Of a stretch of 64,000 bases of DNA, positions 18,088 to 26,581 are shown in pieces (the stretch's first letter is position 1; each line of letters starts with the position of its first letter). A model generated the notes under the pieces. The model saw only the letters and a program-made list of their open reading frames with translations. It was not told the DNA's origin and made no database searches. The translations under genes and the position numbers were made by a program. Origin of the DNA: UBA1181 sp045617845. GTDB lineage: Bacteria > Bacteroidota > Bacteroidia > Bacteroidales > Paludibacteraceae. Location: NCBI GenBank assembly GCA_045617845.1, contig JAZLJL010000101.1:14222-78221 (forward strand). The letters are read 5' to 3'.

Positions 18088-18420
18088 ATGGACTACAAAA
18101 AAGTAACAGCTCCGTCTAACACAATCACCCGCGACATGAATCAGCTCTGCGCTGACACAGGTAACGTTTACGAAACGGTGAACATCATCGCGCGTCGTTC
18201 CAACCAAATCGCTGTGGAGATGAAAACGGAATTGGACAAGAAATTGCAGGAGTTCGCATCTTTCAACGACAACTTGGAGGAGGTATTCGAAAACCGTGAG
18301 CAAATCGAAATCTCCCGTTTCTACGAGAAGCTCCCTAAGCCAACCTTAATCGCGGCTCAAGAGTACATCGACAAGAAAGTCTTTTGGAAAAACCCATCCA
18401 AGGACAAAATGAAATATTAA
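18088..18420 (+). CDS. rpoZ: RNA polymerase omega subunit, Bacteroidota type
   Basis: The 110-residue protein matches the divergent omega/Rpb6-like family of Bacteroidota, which sits next to bamD. Omega aids assembly and stability of the core enzyme. The conserved helix NVYETVNIIARRSNQIAVEM (about 27-46) corresponds to the omega segment that contacts beta'. Its C-terminus is rich in Lys and aromatic residues. It is co-transcribed with bamD and ended by a strong hairpin at 18455-18486. Confidence 0.85.
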   Translation: MDYKKVTAPSNTITRDMNQLCADTGNVYETVNIIARRSNQIAVEMKTELDKKLQEFASFNDNLEEVFENREQIEISRFYEKLPKPTLIAAQEYIDKKVFWKNPSKDKMKY

Positions 18421-18454
18421 TTCCCCTTTCCTATAAGGAGATAGCTGAAACAGG

Positions 18455-18486
18455 AAGGAATGTGTCTCGACGCATTCCTTTTTTTT
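18455..18486 (+). terminator. rho-independent terminator after rpoZ
   Basis: AAGGAATGTG (18455-18464) pairs with CGCATTCCTT (18471-18480), one G-U pair, followed by six Ts. The DUF1294 ATG lies eight bases past the T run, so that gene either depends on readthrough or has a promoter within this region. Confidence 0.88.
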
Positions 18487-18493
18487 GACCATC

Positions 18494-18766
18494 ATGGAAC
18501 TAAAAATCATCATCCTATATCTGTTGGCGGCCAACATTGTCACCTTCATCGCTTACGCCAGAGACAAACGTCTAGCAAAAAAAGCGAACGCCAGACGCAT
18601 ACCCGAAAAGAACTTGATCCTTTTAGCCGTCATAGGCGGCTCCATCGGCGCACTTCTAGCCATGCATTTCCTCCGGCACAAAACGCTTCACAAGAAATTT
18701 TACATCGGCATTCCCGTCATACTCTGCCTTCAAATCCTCGTCTCCCTATATTTTTTAAAAAATTAA
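18494..18766 (+). CDS. DUF1294 membrane protein
   Basis: The 90-residue inner-membrane protein fits the DUF1294 family, with helix 1 at about 3-21, the conserved DKRLAKKANARRIPE segment, a GGSIGALLAMHF helix and HKTLHKKF. A third hydrophobic stretch ends the protein. The ATG at 18494 is preferred over a TTG nine bases earlier. Its function is unknown; in some bacteria the domain is fused to a cold-shock domain, but here it stands alone. Confidence 0.82.
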   Translation: MELKIIILYLLAANIVTFIAYARDKRLAKKANARRIPEKNLILLAVIGGSIGALLAMHFLRHKTLHKKFYIGIPVILCLQILVSLYFLKN

Positions 18767-18829
18767 AGTACTGAGATTCAGAGAAGAAAGAAAAAAAACG
18801 ATTTTTTTCGCAAAATAATTGCCGAAACA

Positions 18830-18861
18830 TTTGGTGAATGTCCAAAAAGGCAGTACATTTG
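18830..18861 (+). promoter_or_regulatory. promoter of tRNA-Pro
   Basis: TTTG (18830-18833), 20 bases and TACATTTG (18854-18861) match the Bacteroides consensus. The tRNA 5' end follows 15 bases later, so the transcript has a very short leader. Confidence 0.85.
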
Positions 18862-18876
18862 CACCGCATTTGAGAA

Positions 18877-18951
18877 CGAGGTGTAGCGCAGTCCGGTTAG
18901 CGCATCTGGTTTGGGACCAGAGGGTCGGGGGTTCGAATCCCTTCACCTCGA
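18877..18951 (+). tRNA. tRNA-Pro(UGG)
   Basis: The acceptor stem CGAGGTG (18877-18883) pairs with CACCTCG (18944-18950), with discriminator A at 18951. The anticodon loop TTTGGGA, closed by TCTGG/CCAGA, gives anticodon UGG. The T arm contains GGTTCGAATCC. CCA is not encoded. It has its own promoter and terminator, so it is a single-gene transcript. Confidence 0.97.
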
Positions 18952-18959
18952 CTTCTTGC

Positions 18960-18993
18960 AAGGAAGTGACGAAAGTCGCTTCCTTTTTTTTTA
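18960..18993 (+). terminator. terminator of tRNA-Pro
   Basis: AGGAAGTGAC (18961-18970), loop GAAA and GTCGCTTCCT (18975-18984) are followed by a long T run. Confidence 0.92.
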
Positions 18994-19072
18994 TCTGACC
19001 ACGGGGACCGGAGGAATTGGGCTCTTCCCGAATCCGAAATTCTACCCTACCCGACAATTTTTTTTTCGTAGC

Positions 19073-19723
19073 ATGAATCATTTAATCGCCCCTTCCGTCC
19101 TTTCGGCGGATTTCTCCAACTTGCGAGCCGACATCGAAATGGTGAACGCCAGCAAGGCGGATTGGTTTCATCTCGACGTGATGGACGGTGTGTTCGTCCC
19201 GAACATCTCCTTCGGAATGCCCGTCACCGCCGCCATCAAGAAATATGCGGGGAAACCATTGGACGTACACTTGATGATAGTCGAGCCCGACAAGTTCATC
19301 GACGAATTCCACAAACTCGGTGCTGACGTGCTGAACGTCCACTACGAGGCCTGCACTCACCTTCACCGATCCATCCAACGCATCAAGGCTTTAGGCATGA
19401 AAGCGGGCGTGACCATCAATCCGCACACCCCAGTGTCCGTCCTCGAAGAAATCATCTGCGACGTGGACGTGGCCATGCTCATGTCCGTCAATCCGGGCTT
19501 CGGCGGACAAAAATTCATCGAAAACACAATAGACAAGACACGTAGGCTAAAGGAACTGATAACCCGACGTGGCTCCAACGCCCTAATCGAAATCGACGGA
19601 GGCGTGAACTACGAAACCGGCAAAAGGCTCATCAATGCGGGCGCCGACATTCTCGTGGCAGGCAGCTTCGTCTTCGGTGCGGAGAACCCGACCGAGACCA
19701 TCGCCAACCTCAAAGCCCTCTAA
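19073..19723 (+). CDS. rpe: ribulose-phosphate 3-epimerase
   Basis: Rpe interconverts ribulose 5-phosphate and xylulose 5-phosphate in the pentose phosphate pathway. The ATG at 19073 (MNHLIAPSVLSADF) gives the normal 216-residue TIM barrel. The metal-binding and catalytic residues sit in FHLDVMDGVFVPN, DVHLMIVEP, SVNPGFGGQ and EIDGGVN. The longer frame upstream runs through tRNA-Pro and is spurious. A strong hairpin follows the stop, separating it from comEC. Confidence 0.96.
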   Translation: MNHLIAPSVLSADFSNLRADIEMVNASKADWFHLDVMDGVFVPNISFGMPVTAAIKKYAGKPLDVHLMIVEPDKFIDEFHKLGADVLNVHYEACTHLHRSIQRIKALGMKAGVTINPHTPVSVLEEIICDVDVAMLMSVNPGFGGQKFIENTIDKTRRLKELITRRGSNALIEIDGGVNYETGKRLINAGADILVAGSFVFGAENPTETIANLKAL

Positions 19724-19728
19724 CCCAT

Positions 19729-19765
19729 AGGCGCCGTGCGGGGAACACCGCGCGGCGCCTCTTTT
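19729..19765 (+). terminator. terminator of rpe
   Basis: AGGCGCCGTGCG (19729-19740) pairs with CGCGCGGCGCCT (19749-19760), a 12-bp GC-rich stem with one G-U pair, followed by CTTTT. Confidence 0.9.
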
Positions 19766-19806
19766 CCCAATCATTACCCGACCTGTTTTTTGCCCCATCA
19801 CCACAC

Positions 19807-21369
19807 ATGGAAATCATATACCGTTTGCCATTCCTACGCATCTGCGTCTTTTTCATTCTCGGGATTCTCTTCGGAATCATCTTCCCAAGCACACACATCC
19901 CCTATTGGGTCGCCATACCCGCCGTCGCCGTCCTCTACGCGCCACTCCTCATTCCGCCTAAGCACCAATACAAACTACGTTGGGCGCAAGGCGTCGGACT
20001 TCTCATCTTCCTCTTCGTCGCGGGAGCGCTACGCACCCAAGAGACAAAACCTCGCTATTGGACTCCACCAGAAGAGGGGGACAGCTATGTGCTAGGAAAA
20101 ATCGACGACGTCCCCCAAAAGAAAAAATCGACATACGGATTCCCCATATCGCTATGGGGGGAAGGCGTCCCCCAAGGAGCAAAGGCGATGGCCTACGTGG
20201 CACAAGACACACTCAGCCAACAATTACGCGACGGAGACATCATACTCTTTCCCGCATGGCTGGCGGGAAGAAAGGGGAAACAGACCGAATACGAAAGTTA
20301 CCTACGCCGATGCGGATACTCAGGCAGCATCTTCATACCCCAGGGGAAATGGAGGAAAACTGGGGAAGAAAGCAAGTTCTCGTTGGCAAGGGAAGCAAGG
20401 GAAGCCAGGCGAACGGCGGAAAACATCTACCGATCATGCGGTCTGTCAGGAGAAGAACTGGCCATAGCCTGCGCCCTAACGTTAGGAGACAAAAGCCAGC
20501 TCGGGAAAGACTTGAAAAGTAGCTATTCCGCCACAGGCGCCAGCCACGTACTCGCCGTCAGCGGACTGCACGTAGGCATCGTCTACCTCGTGATACTCAC
20601 CATACTCAAATTCGCGCTTAACGGAGCGCGATTCAAAAAAATCAGAATCATACTGACCCTAACCGCGCTATGGAGCTACGCTTTCGTCGCCGGGCTTTCC
20701 GCCTCAGTGGTACGGGCGTCTGTCATGCTCTCACTCGTAAGCGTCGGCGACATGCTAGACAGGAAAGCCCAAACACTCAACACGCTATGCGCATCCGCCT
20801 TCCTCATGCTGCTTTACGAGCCAAGATACCTAACGGACGTAGGCTTTCAGCTCAGCTACATGGCGCTGCTCTCCATTCTTCTGTTCCAAGAGAAAGTATA
20901 CAAAACCATACAAACCAGGAATTACCTTCTCGACAAGGCATGGTCGCTCACCTCAGTCTCCGTCGCCGCCCAACTCGGCACCATGCCCATCATGATGTAC
21001 CATTTCCACCAATTCAGCAACTGTTTCTGGCTGTCAGGGCTCATCGTAATTCCCGCAGCGACGTTTCTCATCTACGGATGCGCCATCATCCTTGCGGCAT
21101 CCCCCTTCCCTGTAGTAGCGAAGTTCGTCGCCAGCATCATCTCCCATCTCATAAGAGCCATGAACGACAGCATCAGGTGGTTGGAAAGCTTACCACACGC
21201 CAGCGTGGGCAACATAACCTTCAACGGAATCGACGTCATCCTCCTTTATGCAATATTCACCACTTTGCTCATGGTCGTGTCGGCACGCACATTCCGACGC
21301 ATCTTCGCCATGTTCGCCGCCATACTCATTTACACCACCTATCTGACCATTTCAAAAATAAATACATGA
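19807..21369 (+). CDS. comEC: ComEC/Rec2 family DNA-uptake channel protein, short form
   Basis: ComEC forms the inner-membrane channel for single-stranded DNA in natural transformation. The 520-residue protein has N-terminal helices, a DUF4131-like soluble region (to about 190) and the Competence domain with ASHVLAVSGLHVGIVY and the helical bundle that follows. It ends about 40 residues after the last membrane segment and has no C-terminal metallo-beta-lactamase domain (no HxHxDH motif), unlike B. subtilis ComEC. Short forms occur in Bacteroidota. Whether the strain is transformable cannot be judged. Confidence 0.88.
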   Translation: MEIIYRLPFLRICVFFILGILFGIIFPSTHIPYWVAIPAVAVLYAPLLIPPKHQYKLRWAQGVGLLIFLFVAGALRTQETKPRYWTPPEEGDSYVLGKIDDVPQKKKSTYGFPISLWGEGVPQGAKAMAYVAQDTLSQQLRDGDIILFPAWLAGRKGKQTEYESYLRRCGYSGSIFIPQGKWRKTGEESKFSLAREAREARRTAENIYRSCGLSGEELAIACALTLGDKSQLGKDLKSSYSATGASHVLAVSGLHVGIVYLVILTILKFALNGARFKKIRIILTLTALWSYAFVAGLSASVVRASVMLSLVSVGDMLDRKAQTLNTLCASAFLMLLYEPRYLTDVGFQLSYMALLSILLFQEKVYKTIQTRNYLLDKAWSLTSVSVAAQLGTMPIMMYHFHQFSNCFWLSGLIVIPAATFLIYGCAIILAASPFPVVAKFVASIISHLIRAMNDSIRWLESLPHASVGNITFNGIDVILLYAIFTTLLMVVSARTFRRIFAMFAAILIYTTYLTISKINT

Positions 21370-21551
21370 GCGACATAAGAAAATAACATTCAGCACGTTA
21401 TGAAATAAAAGAGTTTACACAGCCAATCATTGGCGCAAGAACTTTTCGCGTCCTAAAAATCGAGAGCCAAACATGCTATGGTTTCGCCAAGATTATAGGG
21501 GGAATGCCAATTTTTTTTTGTAATTTAGCGACGTATTTTAAGAGGCAGTTT

Positions 21552-22604
21552 ATGATTACTAAAATTATTGACGAAGATTTGATACAAGAGGCGAAATCCA
21601 TGATAGAAGACGCCGGAAACATTGTCATCACCACCCACGTCTCCCCCGACGGAGACGCGATAGGCTCCTCATTAGCGCTAAGCGATTTCCTTAAAAACAT
21701 AGGGAAAAACGTGTCGATCGTCGTTCCGAACGATTTCCCGGGCTTTTTGAAATGGATGCCAGGATCGTCCGACATCATCGTATACGAGAAGAAAAGAAAC
21801 ACGGCGGAATCGGTTATCGCCAAAGCCGACCTCATATGCGCATTGGACTTCAACACCTTGAAACGCATCGAGAACGTAGGTATCAGCGTAGCGGACTCGG
21901 CCGCAAAGAAATTGATTCTCGACCATCATTTGGACCCCGGCAACTTCGCCGACTTGGTCATCTCCTATCCGCAGTTCCCGTCGACCAGTGAAATGGTATT
22001 CCGTCTCATCTGCCGAATGGGATACTTCACGGAAATGACCAAAGAGTGCGCCGAGTGCATCTACACGGGCATGATGACAGACACGGGAGGATTCACCTAC
22101 AACTCCAACAACACGGAAATCTACATCATCATTTCAGAACTTATCAAGAAGGGCATCGACAAAGACGCCATCTACGACAAGGTCTACAACAACTATTCGG
22201 AGAGCAGATACCGGCTAATGGGCTACATGCTCTACGAGAAGATGAAGATATATCCCGAATACGGGGCAGCCATGATCTCGCTCACCAGCGAGGAGCTATC
22301 CAAATACGATTTCAAGAAGGGTGACACGGAAGGCTTCGTGAACATGCCGCTCTCCATCAAGGGAGTCATATTCTCCGCCTTCTTCAAGGAAGAGGGAGGA
22401 AAGATCAAATGTTCGTTCCGCTCGCAAGGCGATGTGGCGACCAACGAATTCGCCGCAAAATACTTCAACGGAGGCGGACACAAGAACGCGTCCGGAGGAG
22501 AAATGTATAAAACGATGGAAGAGACCATCGCCGAATTCGAGAAGAACTTGCCTTCGATGAAAGAGGAACTCAGCACAGAACTTAAAAAGCGTGTCAATGG
22601 TTAA
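21552..22604 (+). CDS. nrnA: DHH/DHHA1 phosphoesterase (NrnA-like oligoribonuclease/pAp phosphatase)
   Basis: NrnA-type enzymes degrade very short RNAs and 3'-phosphoadenosine 5'-phosphate. The ATG at 21552 (MITKIIDEDL) is preferred over one 48 bases upstream. The DHH domain shows THVSPDGDAIGSSLAL with its two metal Asp residues, CALDFN and the DHH motif itself in LILDHHLDP. The DHHA1 domain ends with FNGGGHKNASGG. At 350 residues the length is normal. The stop overlaps the next gene's start by eight bases, indicating coupling. Confidence 0.92.
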   Translation: MITKIIDEDLIQEAKSMIEDAGNIVITTHVSPDGDAIGSSLALSDFLKNIGKNVSIVVPNDFPGFLKWMPGSSDIIVYEKKRNTAESVIAKADLICALDFNTLKRIENVGISVADSAAKKLILDHHLDPGNFADLVISYPQFPSTSEMVFRLICRMGYFTEMTKECAECIYTGMMTDTGGFTYNSNNTEIYIIISELIKKGIDKDAIYDKVYNNYSESRYRLMGYMLYEKMKIYPEYGAAMISLTSEELSKYDFKKGDTEGFVNMPLSIKGVIFSAFFKEEGGKIKCSFRSQGDVATNEFAAKYFNGGGHKNASGGEMYKTMEETIAEFEKNLPSMKEELSTELKKRVNG

Positions 22605-23136
22605 GCATCTCCTCCACATATCAATTCTTTCCCTCATCATTCTTTCTTCCTGCGGGAAGGAAAAGGTGCAGATACCCGTCAACAAAGAGAAGCCAGAAGA
22701 CTTCAAAGACGAGTTCATGGAATTGAACAGGCAATTTGTCGAATTGGAGGAACAGGAAATCAACCACTACATCGATTCCCTCGGTCTGGACATGGGAAGA
22801 ACCATATCGGGGCTTCGCCACCACATCATAGAAAAGGGAGAAGGAGACTCCATACAAGAGAACGACAAGGTGACCATACGGTACACCATCGCGCCTCTCG
22901 GAGGAGAACCATGTCCAAACATAACAGACGTGGTCAAGACCATCACCATTGGACATAACGACATTGAAAAAGGCATACGCGAAGCGATTCCGCTGCTCCG
23001 CGCCACCGGGAAGGGTGAATTCATCGTCCCCTCAATGCTCGGTTACGGTGTCATCGGGAAGGGTAAATGCATCAATAGTTGGACCCCTCTTTTCATGGAG
23101 CTGACCATCATCGAAGTAGACAAAAACAGAAATTGA
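22597..23136 (+). CDS. FKBP-type peptidyl-prolyl isomerase lipoprotein
   Basis: The 179-residue lipoprotein (lipobox region LILSSC, Cys about 19) carries an FKBP fold at about 60-175, with DKVTIRYTIAP, GIREAIPLLRATGKGEFIVPS and GYGVIG. Such proteins help periplasmic or surface protein folding. The ATG at 22597 overlaps the nrnA stop; a GTG six bases earlier is in frame. It is followed 31 bases later by a related DUF4827 lipoprotein, so the two are likely co-expressed. Confidence 0.87.
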   Translation: MVKHLLHISILSLIILSSCGKEKVQIPVNKEKPEDFKDEFMELNRQFVELEEQEINHYIDSLGLDMGRTISGLRHHIIEKGEGDSIQENDKVTIRYTIAPLGGEPCPNITDVVKTITIGHNDIEKGIREAIPLLRATGKGEFIVPSMLGYGVIGKGKCINSWTPLFMELTIIEVDKNRN

Positions 23137-23167
23137 ATATTAACATAGAAACAAACAATAAGTTAAA

Positions 23168-23770
23168 ATGACCCCAACCAATCGCTTGAAAATAGCATTC
23201 GTCACATTTTCCACAGCACTCATGACCGTATTTTCGGGGTGCGGAGACGCAATGACCTACGCCGATTACCAGGAAGAAGAAGACGAAGCAATAGAGAAAT
23301 TCATCAACGACAGGCACATTTCCATCGTAGGAACCATGCCTGAAACAGACGGGGAATGGCTGACTGATTCCGGTAAAGAGGTCTATTACCTCTACGCTTC
23401 CGGCAAGTCAAAGGGACTATACTTCCACCAAATCAAAAAAGGCGAAGGGGATATGGTTCCCCAAAACAATTGGACGGCATACATCCGATATGTGGGATAC
23501 AACATGGAGGGCAGAATGCTCTACAACTGCACCGCACAATATGCGCCCGACCCACAAAGTTTCAGACTTTGCTCAGACCCATCCAATTCAACTTTCGGAA
23601 TAGGATTCCAGGAAGCAGTGAAAAACCTTCGCGTGGGAGGCAAGTGCAAGGTCATCATTCCATTCGACATCGGCAACTCCAGCAACGTCACAATCAGCGG
23701 CTACTCCACAACTGACGCCGGAGAATACCGCACGATGTATTACGAAATCGAACTTGTCGGATTGGAATAA
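23168..23770 (+). CDS. DUF4827 (FKBP-like) lipoprotein
   Basis: The 200-residue protein has a lipoprotein signal (lipobox about VFSGC) and the DUF4827 pattern found in Bacteroidales: an acidic helix TYADYQEEEDEAIEKF, then an FKBP-like domain with GLYFHQIKKGEGDMVP and GFQEAVKNLRVGGKCKVIIP. Loop insertions in the FKBP core make isomerase activity uncertain. It follows a true FKBP lipoprotein gene and probably arose from it by duplication and divergence. Confidence 0.85.
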   Translation: MTPTNRLKIAFVTFSTALMTVFSGCGDAMTYADYQEEEDEAIEKFINDRHISIVGTMPETDGEWLTDSGKEVYYLYASGKSKGLYFHQIKKGEGDMVPQNNWTAYIRYVGYNMEGRMLYNCTAQYAPDPQSFRLCSDPSNSTFGIGFQEAVKNLRVGGKCKVIIPFDIGNSSNVTISGYSTTDAGEYRTMYYEIELVGLE

Positions 23771-23778
23771 CAAGAGCA

Positions 23779-24534
23779 ATGAATCTGAGTAAAAACAAAA
23801 TACGGCAAATCGCATCTCTCGCGAAAAAGAAAGAGAGGGACGAATCGGGGACTTTCCTCGCGGAGGGAAATAAACTTGTGTCCGACCTGCTTCCCATCTT
23901 CCGATGCCGCACTTTGGTTTGCACCCAAGCATTCCTCGAAGAACATCCTACCGCCCAAGCGGAGGAAGTCATCACAGCGGAGAGGGAGGAAATCGCAAAG
24001 GCGTCACTTCTCCAGTCACCACAATCCGCACTGGCGGTGTTCGAAAAGCCCCAACACCACCTCGACAGGAAGGCGGCCGCCCAACACCTCACTTTGGCAC
24101 TGGACACAGTCCAAGACCCGGGCAATTTAGGCACCATCATCCGTGTGGCCGACTGGTTCGGCATAGAGGACATCATCTGCTCGGCAGACACCGTGGACGT
24201 CTATAACCCCAAGGTAGTACAAGCCACCATGGGTGCCATCGCACGCGTGAAAATACATTACTTGGATTTGGAAAAATTCCTTTCCGAAGAGAAGGATTGC
24301 CCCATCTACGGAACTTTCCTGGACGGAAAAGATATTTATAAACAAGACCTTACACCAAACGGCATCATCGTCATGGGCAACGAAGGGAACGGCATCTCGG
24401 AGAATATCTCCAAGTTGGTCAACAAACGTCTCTTCATACCGAACTATCCTACAGGTAGGACAACGTCGGAATCCCTCAACGTAGCCATGGCAACAGGCAT
24501 CGTTTGTTCAGAATTTAGAAGAAGAGTATTATAA
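23779..24534 (+). CDS. TrmH/SpoU family RNA 2'-O-methyltransferase
   Basis: SPOUT-fold methyltransferases of this family methylate ribose 2'-OH in rRNA or tRNA. The 251-residue protein has an N-terminal substrate-binding domain (1-95) and the three SPOUT motifs: DTVQDPGNLGTIIRVADWFG, IVMGNEGNGIS and RTTSESLNVAMATGIV, the last two forming the SAM-binding knot. The exact target (23S rRNA or tRNA) cannot be told. It starts eight bases after the DUF4827 gene and ends two bases before the M23-like gene. Confidence 0.92.
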   Translation: MNLSKNKIRQIASLAKKKERDESGTFLAEGNKLVSDLLPIFRCRTLVCTQAFLEEHPTAQAEEVITAEREEIAKASLLQSPQSALAVFEKPQHHLDRKAAAQHLTLALDTVQDPGNLGTIIRVADWFGIEDIICSADTVDVYNPKVVQATMGAIARVKIHYLDLEKFLSEEKDCPIYGTFLDGKDIYKQDLTPNGIIVMGNEGNGISENISKLVNKRLFIPNYPTGRTTSESLNVAMATGIVCSEFRRRVL

Positions 24535-24536
24535 CC

Positions 24537-25391
24537 ATGGAGAATAAAATAAAAAGTTTCTTTCAAAATATAAGGTTCAAATACAAGATTTCGATCTTAA
24601 ACGAGAATACATTGGAAGAGGTGTTCCACATGCGGCTCTCCAAAGGAACCGTATGTGGTGCATGTTTCATCATAGCCATTGTCTACTTCTTCCTCATCGC
24701 CTTCCTCATCATCAAGACACCAATCAGAGGATTCCTCCCAGGGTATACGGAGAACATTAACCTCAAGACGCAACTGATGCAGGACGCTCTCGTCGTAGAC
24801 TCCCTATCGGAACAGCTCAACCTGCAAATCCAATACATGGAAGGATTGAGGGCCGTCATGACCGGTCAAGTCGCACTCGACTCCTCGGCCGCCAAAAAAG
24901 ACTTGAAGGCCATCTCCGCCGAAAAGATCTCTTACGAACCTTCCGACAAGGAAAACGCCTACCGAGACTCATTCGAGGCAAGCGAAATCGAGAACCTAAA
25001 CCTCTTCAACGCCAACGCCGATCAGATAGAGTCCACATACCTTATGTGCGCGCCCGCCAAAGGACGCGTGGTCGACACATTCGACATCAGGAAAAGAGTT
25101 TACGGAACAACCATCGTGGCGATTCAAAACAGCAGTGTGCTCTCCGTATTGGACGGTAGGGTCATCTCATCCGACCTTTCGTTCAACAACCTCTATGTCC
25201 TTAGCATCCAACATGCGGATAACATCGTGACGGTATACAAATCACGCCAACCATTCATCAAGCAACAAGGCGTCAAAGTCCATGCAGGAGAAATCCTCAC
25301 CACTTTCCAAAACGGAATGGACACCCATTTCGAATTCGAGCTTTGGAAAGACGGAGTGGCTATGAACCCGCTATCATACATCACTTTCTAA
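24537..25391 (+). CDS. M23-like (LytM) membrane protein, probably catalytically inactive
   Basis: The 284-residue protein has a cytoplasmic N-terminus, one membrane helix (about 38-60), a coiled-coil-like stretch (75-110) and a C-terminal LytM fold (about 175-284). The zinc ligands are not intact: the first HxxxD is absent where TFDIRKRVYG lies, and the usual HxH reads HFEFEL with a single His. It therefore resembles EnvC-like degenerate LytM proteins that regulate amidases. It may act on division or envelope with FtsEX, but that is inference. Confidence 0.85.
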   Translation: MENKIKSFFQNIRFKYKISILNENTLEEVFHMRLSKGTVCGACFIIAIVYFFLIAFLIIKTPIRGFLPGYTENINLKTQLMQDALVVDSLSEQLNLQIQYMEGLRAVMTGQVALDSSAAKKDLKAISAEKISYEPSDKENAYRDSFEASEIENLNLFNANADQIESTYLMCAPAKGRVVDTFDIRKRVYGTTIVAIQNSSVLSVLDGRVISSDLSFNNLYVLSIQHADNIVTVYKSRQPFIKQQGVKVHAGEILTTFQNGMDTHFEFELWKDGVAMNPLSYITF

Positions 25392-25413
25392 CGACAAAAG
25401 ACTATTATTCATC

Positions 25414-26571
25414 ATGAAGAAACAAATAGCGGTTTTAGGTTCAACGGGGTCCATCGGAACCCAAGCGTTGGAGGTAATCGAAGAACAATCCGACCTTTTC
25501 GAGGTCTATGCCCTCACGGCTAACAACAGCGACGAGCTTCTCATCAAGCAAGCCCGCAAGTTCCAACCGGAAGTAGTGGTCATCGCCAACGAAACGAAAT
25601 ACCAAGGCGTAAAAGAGGCCTTGTCTGACCTTCCCATCAAAGTGTTCGCAGGATCGCAATCCATCGCCGACGTGGCTGCCATGGGACCTGTCGACATCGT
25701 ACTGACCGCCATGGTGGGTTATTCGGGGCTTCAACCGACCATCGCCGCCCTAAAAGCGGGGAAGACCATCGCATTGGCTAACAAAGAGACCATGGTGGTG
25801 GCTGGAGAATTGGTTTGCGACCTCGCCATCAAAAACAGATGTCCCATTCTCCCCGTCGATTCGGAGCACTCCGCCATATTCCAGTGTCTCGTAGGCGAAT
25901 CAAGTCCAATCGAGCGCATCATCCTAACGGCATCCGGAGGTCCGTTCCGCGGGAAAGACCGTAAATTCTTGGAGACCGTAACCGCCAAAGACGCCCTAAA
26001 GCATCCGAACTGGAGCATGGGCGCCAAAATCACCATCGACTCCGCCTCCATGATGAACAAAGGATTTGAGGTGATTGAGGCTAAATGGCTATTCTCAGTC
26101 AAGCCGGAGCAAATCGTTCCGGTGGTGCATCCGCAATCCATCATCCACTCCATGGTGCAATTCCAGGATGGCTCCGTCAAGGCGCAAATGGGACTTCCGG
26201 ACATGAAACTGCCTATCCAATACGCCTTCGGATTCCCGAACAGGCTCAAAAACAATTTCAAGCGTCTGGATTTCTACGACTGCAAAGACCTCACATTCGA
26301 GAAACCGGACATGGAAGTGTTCCGCAACCTCGCCTTCGCCTTCGACGCGATGGACAAGGGAGGAAACATGCCTTGCATCCTAAATGCGGCGAACGAAGTA
26401 GTCGTGGCTGAATTTCTACAAGGGAAGATCGGCTTCCTTCAGATGTCGGACGTCATCGAGAAGACCATGCAGACCGCCACGTTCACCAAACAGACCTCCT
26501 ACGAAGTCTATGTGGAGAGCGACAAAGAAGCACGCAGAATAGCAGCGGAACTTTCATCAAAACTAAGCTAA
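25414..26571 (+). CDS. dxr: 1-deoxy-D-xylulose-5-phosphate reductoisomerase
   Basis: Dxr (IspC) makes 2-C-methyl-D-erythritol 4-phosphate, the first committed step of the MEP isoprenoid pathway and the target of fosmidomycin. The 385-residue protein has the NADPH-binding GSTGSIG (residues 9-15), LANKE (129-133), the metal and substrate region PVDSEHSAIFQ, and the SASMMNKG and HPQSIIHSMV segments. rseP follows 10 bases later, a pairing seen in many bacteria. Confidence 0.97.
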   Translation: MKKQIAVLGSTGSIGTQALEVIEEQSDLFEVYALTANNSDELLIKQARKFQPEVVVIANETKYQGVKEALSDLPIKVFAGSQSIADVAAMGPVDIVLTAMVGYSGLQPTIAALKAGKTIALANKETMVVAGELVCDLAIKNRCPILPVDSEHSAIFQCLVGESSPIERIILTASGGPFRGKDRKFLETVTAKDALKHPNWSMGAKITIDSASMMNKGFEVIEAKWLFSVKPEQIVPVVHPQSIIHSMVQFQDGSVKAQMGLPDMKLPIQYAFGFPNRLKNNFKRLDFYDCKDLTFEKPDMEVFRNLAFAFDAMDKGGNMPCILNAANEVVVAEFLQGKIGFLQMSDVIEKTMQTATFTKQTSYEVYVESDKEARRIAAELSSKLS

Positions 26572-26581
26572 CGCAGCATTT

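Noticed and set aside
18911..19072. Upstream extension of rpe
   Set aside because: The extra frame begins inside tRNA-Pro and crosses its terminator; the ATG at 19073 matches the family start.
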